From positions 1 through 15,942 of the forward strand of contig CAZJJO010000042.1 of NCBI GenBank assembly GCA_964546375.1: DNA of 15,942 nt, read 5' to 3'. The notes beneath the pieces were generated by a model. That model worked only from the letters and a program-made list of their open reading frames with translations. It did no database searches and was not told where the DNA came from. Origin of the DNA: CAYVFM01 sp964546375 (GTDB lineage Bacteria > Gemmatimonadota > Gemmatimonadetes > Palauibacterales > Palauibacteraceae). Shown piece after piece: positions 13,861-15,942 of this stretch (within the stretch, counting starts at the first letter, position 1; each line of letters starts with the position of its first letter). A program made the position numbers and the translations under genes.

Positions 13861-14532
13861 TCAGCGCCCGCCTCCGACGACGCCGCGGAGGTAGCGCTCG
13901 GCCTCCCCGTCCAGCCCGTACAGCTCCAGCTCCCGCTCCAGCAGGCCGGTCCCGTGGCCCGCCACCAGGCCGTTCAGCCGGGCCGCCACGGTGCTGTCCA
14001 CCAGGCCCCGGCCGGTGGGGCGTCGCCGGCGCACCGCGTCCAGCAGGGGCGGGTGCTGTCGCAGGCGGTATTTCTGGTGGTACGCCTCGGCCGGCCAGAA
14101 CCGCTCCAGCTCGATCAGCTCGGTGGCCGCCTCCCGCCCCGAGCGGGCCTCCCACCGGGAGCGCGACGCCTCGGCCTCCCGTCGCCGCTCCGGCCCGTCC
14201 ACGAAGATCGCCGAGGCGTACTGGCGCTTCGGCGCCTCGCGGGCCGGGTCGTGGGCGGCCCAGAAGAGGCGCAGCAGCTCGCGGTAGGCGATCCGCTCCG
14301 GGTCGTACTCCACCCGGACCGTCTCGATGTGGTCCCCGAGGGCCCGGTAGCTCGGACGGGGCCGCTCGCCGCCGGCGTAGCCCACGCGGGTCCGGACGAC
14401 GCCCGGGACGGTGCCGAAGCGGGCGTCGGGCCCCCAGAAGCAGCCCAGGGCCAGCGTGGCCGTCTCCAGCTCCTCCGCCGGCGGGGCCCGCCGGTCCAGC
14501 GGCGCCGGCTGGCGTGGTGGTTGCTCCGGCAT
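13861..14532 (-). CDS. msrA: Peptide methionine sulfoxide reductase A, noncanonical single-cysteine form
   Basis: This 223-residue protein has GCFWGPDARFG with the catalytic C31, then VPGVVRTRVGYAGG and YRELLRLFWAAHDP, all standard MsrA features. Two usually strict motifs are altered: the GHAEVV region reads GDHIETVRV (keeping the Glu, E70), and GDxGxQYRSAIF reads EAPKRQYASAIF (the Tyr stays at residue 105, the Asp is lost). C31 is the only cysteine, so the enzyme has no resolving Cys and must be regenerated by an outside thiol or reductase. MsrA repairs methionine-S-sulfoxide in proteins and free methionine. The region beyond about residue 165 is longer than in many MsrAs and Arg/Leu-rich. 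ATG at 14532 is preceded by GGGGAGAG almost directly. A longer frame continues upstream but reads as non-protein. It lies upstream of ypdA on the same strand, 174 bases away. Confidence 0.9.
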   Translation of the reverse strand: MPEQPPRQPAPLDRRAPPAEELETATLALGCFWGPDARFGTVPGVVRTRVGYAGGERPRPSYRALGDHIETVRVEYDPERIAYRELLRLFWAAHDPAREAPKRQYASAIFVDGPERRREAEASRSRWEARSGREAATELIELERFWPAEAYHQKYRLRQHPPLLDAVRRRRPTGRGLVDSTVAARLNGLVAGHGTGLLERELELYGLDGEAERYLRGVVGGGR

Positions 14533-14541
14533 CTCTCCCCC

Positions 14542-14808
14542 ATGACTCCACGACGCGTGCTGCTCCGGATCAAGAAGCTGCGACGGTTCCTGGACGAGCG
14601 CATCCGCGACGCCGTCCGGGCCCGGCGGGAGGCCGACGAGGACGAGGCGCGGGCCGAGGCCGCCGGCCGGCTCGAGGCGCTCCAGGAGGTCCGCGGCGAG
14701 ATGGTGGGCGAACGCCTCGCCGACGAGGACCTCGAGGCGGACGACGGCCCGGACCGGTCCTCCGGGGAGCCGGAGGAGGCCCCCGAGACCGAGCCCGCCT
14801 CCGGCTGA
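14542..14808 (+). CDS. Possible small charged helical protein
   Basis: The 88-residue reading is not recognised. Residues 1-62 alternate Arg/Lys/Glu with Leu/Ile/Val (LLRIKKLRRFLDERI, GRLEALQEVRGEMVGERL) and would form an amphipathic helix or coiled coil. The remainder is acidic, Pro/Ser-rich and probably disordered. It has the genome's GC-rich third positions. Against it: no Shine-Dalgarno precedes the ATG, and the frame is open far upstream because it is antisense to minus-strand genes, so length is weak evidence. Its ATG is only nine bases from the divergent msrA ATG. The GTG at 14557 is another possible start. If real, it may be transcribed together with the flavin oxidoreductase that follows after 55 bases. 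Confidence 0.5.
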   Translation: MTPRRVLLRIKKLRRFLDERIRDAVRARREADEDEARAEAAGRLEALQEVRGEMVGERLADEDLEADDGPDRSSGEPEEAPETEPASG

Positions 14809-14863
14809 ACGCCTCCCGCCGACGCCGCGCCGTCCCCCCGCCCCCCGACCGGCGACGTCCGAG

Positions 14864-15942
14864 ATGAGCCAGCCCCCGTCCGACCAGCCCCTCCTGACCC
14901 CCGTCCGCCTGGGCGACCTCGAGCTGCCCAACCGGACGGTCATGGCCCCCATGACCCGCTGCCGGGCGGGGGAGGGCGGGGCGCCCACCGACCTGGTGGC
15001 CGCCTACTACGCCCAGCGGGCCTCGGCCGGCCTCATCGTCACCGAGGCGACGCCGGTGGAGCCCCGGGGCCACGGCTATCCCGGCATCCCCGGCCTCCAC
15101 ACCGACCGCCAGGAGGAAAAGTGGGGCGACGTCGTCGACGCCGTCCACCGCGAGGGCGGGCGGATCTTCTCCCAGCTCTGGCACTGCGGCCGCATCTCCC
15201 ATCCCCGGACCCAGCCGGAGGGGCGACGTCCGGTGGCGCCGTCGGCGGTCCGCCCCGAGGGATCGATCCGGACCGGGGAGGGCGAGAAGCCCTTCGTCCC
15301 GCCGCGTGCGCTGGAGACCGAAGAGGTCGAGGAGGCGGTCGGGCACTTCCGGCGGGCGGCCGACCGGGCCCGACGGGCGGGCTTCGACGGGGTGGAGCTG
15401 CACGGCGCCAACGGCTACCTGGTCGACCAGTTCCTGAGGGACGGCACCAACCGGCGCGAGGACCGGTGGGGCGGATCGGTGGAGGGCCGGGTCCGCTTCC
15501 TGGCCGAGGTCACCGACGCGCTGGTGGAGGTCTGGGGGACCGGGCGGGTGGGCGTCCGGCTCTCCCCCCTCAACCCCTACAACGACATGGAGGACTCCGA
15601 CCCGGCGGCGACCTTCGGGGCCGCGGCCGAGGCGCTGGCCGAGCGGGGGATCGCCTGCCTGCACGTGGTCGAGCCCGACCCGGCGAGCCACGAGGGCGAG
15701 GAGCACCCGGTGGTCACCCGGATGCGGGAGGCCTTCGGGGGCACGGTGATCCTGAACGGAGGCTACGGCCGCGAGGGCGCCAACGAGGCCATCGCCTCGG
15801 GCCGGGCGGAGCTGGTCAGCTTCGGCAAGCCCTTCCTGGCCAACCCCGACCTGCCCGAGCGCTTCGCCCGGGATCTGCCGCTCAACGAGCCCGACCCCGA
15901 GACCTTCTACCAGGGCGGGGCGGCCGGCTACATCGATTACCC
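14864..15942 (+). CDS. Old yellow enzyme-type NADH:flavin oxidoreductase (NemA-like), 3' end cut by window edge
   Basis: The visible 359 complete codons cover nearly all of an FMN-binding TIM barrel of the old yellow enzyme family. LPNRTVMAPMTRCRA is the N-terminal FMN strand, and IFSQLWHCGRISHP holds the FMN-contacting Gln (residue 104). VELHGANGYLVDQFLRDG supplies the H180-x-x-N183 substrate-binding pair and proton-donor Y185, and NRREDRWGGSVEGRVRF follows. VILNGGYG and FGKPFLANPDLPER bind the FMN phosphate; the frequent GRPF reads GKPF here. These enzymes reduce alkene bonds of enones, nitrate esters or nitroaromatics with NAD(P)H, often detoxifying electrophiles (the N-ethylmaleimide reductase group). 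The sequence ends in AGYIDYP, where the family usually stops within a few residues. The ATG at 14864 has only a weak purine stretch before it. Confidence 0.93.
   Translation, partial: MSQPPSDQPLLTPVRLGDLELPNRTVMAPMTRCRAGEGGAPTDLVAAYYAQRASAGLIVTEATPVEPRGHGYPGIPGLHTDRQEEKWGDVVDAVHREGGRIFSQLWHCGRISHPRTQPEGRRPVAPSAVRPEGSIRTGEGEKPFVPPRALETEEVEEAVGHFRRAADRARRAGFDGVELHGANGYLVDQFLRDGTNRREDRWGGSVEGRVRFLAEVTDALVEVWGTGRVGVRLSPLNPYNDMEDSDPAATFGAAAEALAERGIACLHVVEPDPASHEGEEHPVVTRMREAFGGTVILNGGYGREGANEAIASGRAELVSFGKPFLANPDLPERFARDLPLNEPDPETFYQGGAAGYIDY

Noticed and set aside
9253..14808. An 1851-codon plus-strand open frame
   Set aside because: It runs antisense to the SDR, hydrolase, exported protein, ypdA and msrA genes. 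In such GC-rich DNA the antisense frame stays open because stop codons are rare; the translation is low-complexity and lacks motifs. Only its last 88 codons are kept as a possible gene.
14533..14988. N-terminal extension of MsrA
   Set aside because: The upstream in-frame reading is Gly/Leu/Arg-rich without family similarity; the ATG at 14532 has a GGGGAGAG just upstream and gives a normal MsrA N-terminus.
1..15942. Defence island, prophage, transposon or CRISPR
   Set aside because: No transposase, integrase, phage, restriction or Cas-like proteins and no regular repeats were seen; gene content and codon use are uniform.

Overview
This is a very GC-rich window, roughly three quarters G+C by eye, with strong G/C preference at third codon positions. 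It carries ordinary chromosomal genes, no recognisable mobile element, CRISPR array, rRNA or tRNA. GTG starts are common (at least five of thirteen genes), and several neighbouring genes overlap by 4-8 bases. Two secreted proteins (6740-8581 and 12056-12655) have a look I associate with Gemmatimonadota: a Cys-pair, WWC and RYGWP style secreted protein, and a short exported protein with an FEIRPG core. Together with an exported serine hydrolase ending in a DUF3471-type domain, this makes a Gemmatimonadota or related high-GC soil or extremophile bacterium my best guess. It is an inference and not proven here.

Layout. (1) 2-2646, plus strand: the C-terminal part of a polytopic membrane protein resembling GT39/ArnT-type glycosyltransferases, overlapping by four bases a SulP/SLC26 anion transporter with a STAS domain. 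(2) 2767-3213, minus strand: an Hsp20 small heat-shock protein with its own intrinsic terminator. (3) A 311-base divergent intergenic region with several inverted repeats. (4) 3525-4685, plus: a membrane-anchored family 2 glycosyltransferase. (5) 4750-6592, minus: a tight three-gene unit of Fpg/Nei-type DNA glycosylase, small YjdJ/COG2388-type GNAT and endonuclease V. (6) 6740-8581, plus: a large exported protein of unknown function. (7) 8670-11895, minus: an exported beta-lactamase-fold serine hydrolase followed by an overlapping SDR oxidoreductase. (8) 12056-13686, minus: a YpdA-type bacillithiol-disulfide reductase overlapping by four bases a short exported protein. (9) 13861-14532, minus: an unusual single-cysteine MsrA, divergent from a possible 88-aa charged helical protein. 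(10) 14864 to the right edge, plus: an old yellow enzyme-type flavin oxidoreductase, missing only its last few codons.

Theme. Many genes deal with oxidative, electrophile or protein-folding stress: Hsp20, 8-oxoguanine-type repair, deaminated-base repair, a low-molecular-weight-thiol reductase, methionine sulfoxide repair and an ene-reductase. The most interesting functional idea is that the MsrA lacks any resolving cysteine and lies beside a YpdA homologue, so it may be recycled through a bacillithiol-type thiol. I found no clearly new defence or biosynthetic system. The best unexplained items are the two uncharacterised exported proteins, the noncanonical MsrA, and inverted repeats at a near-constant distance (about 55-58 bases) upstream of three minus-strand genes.
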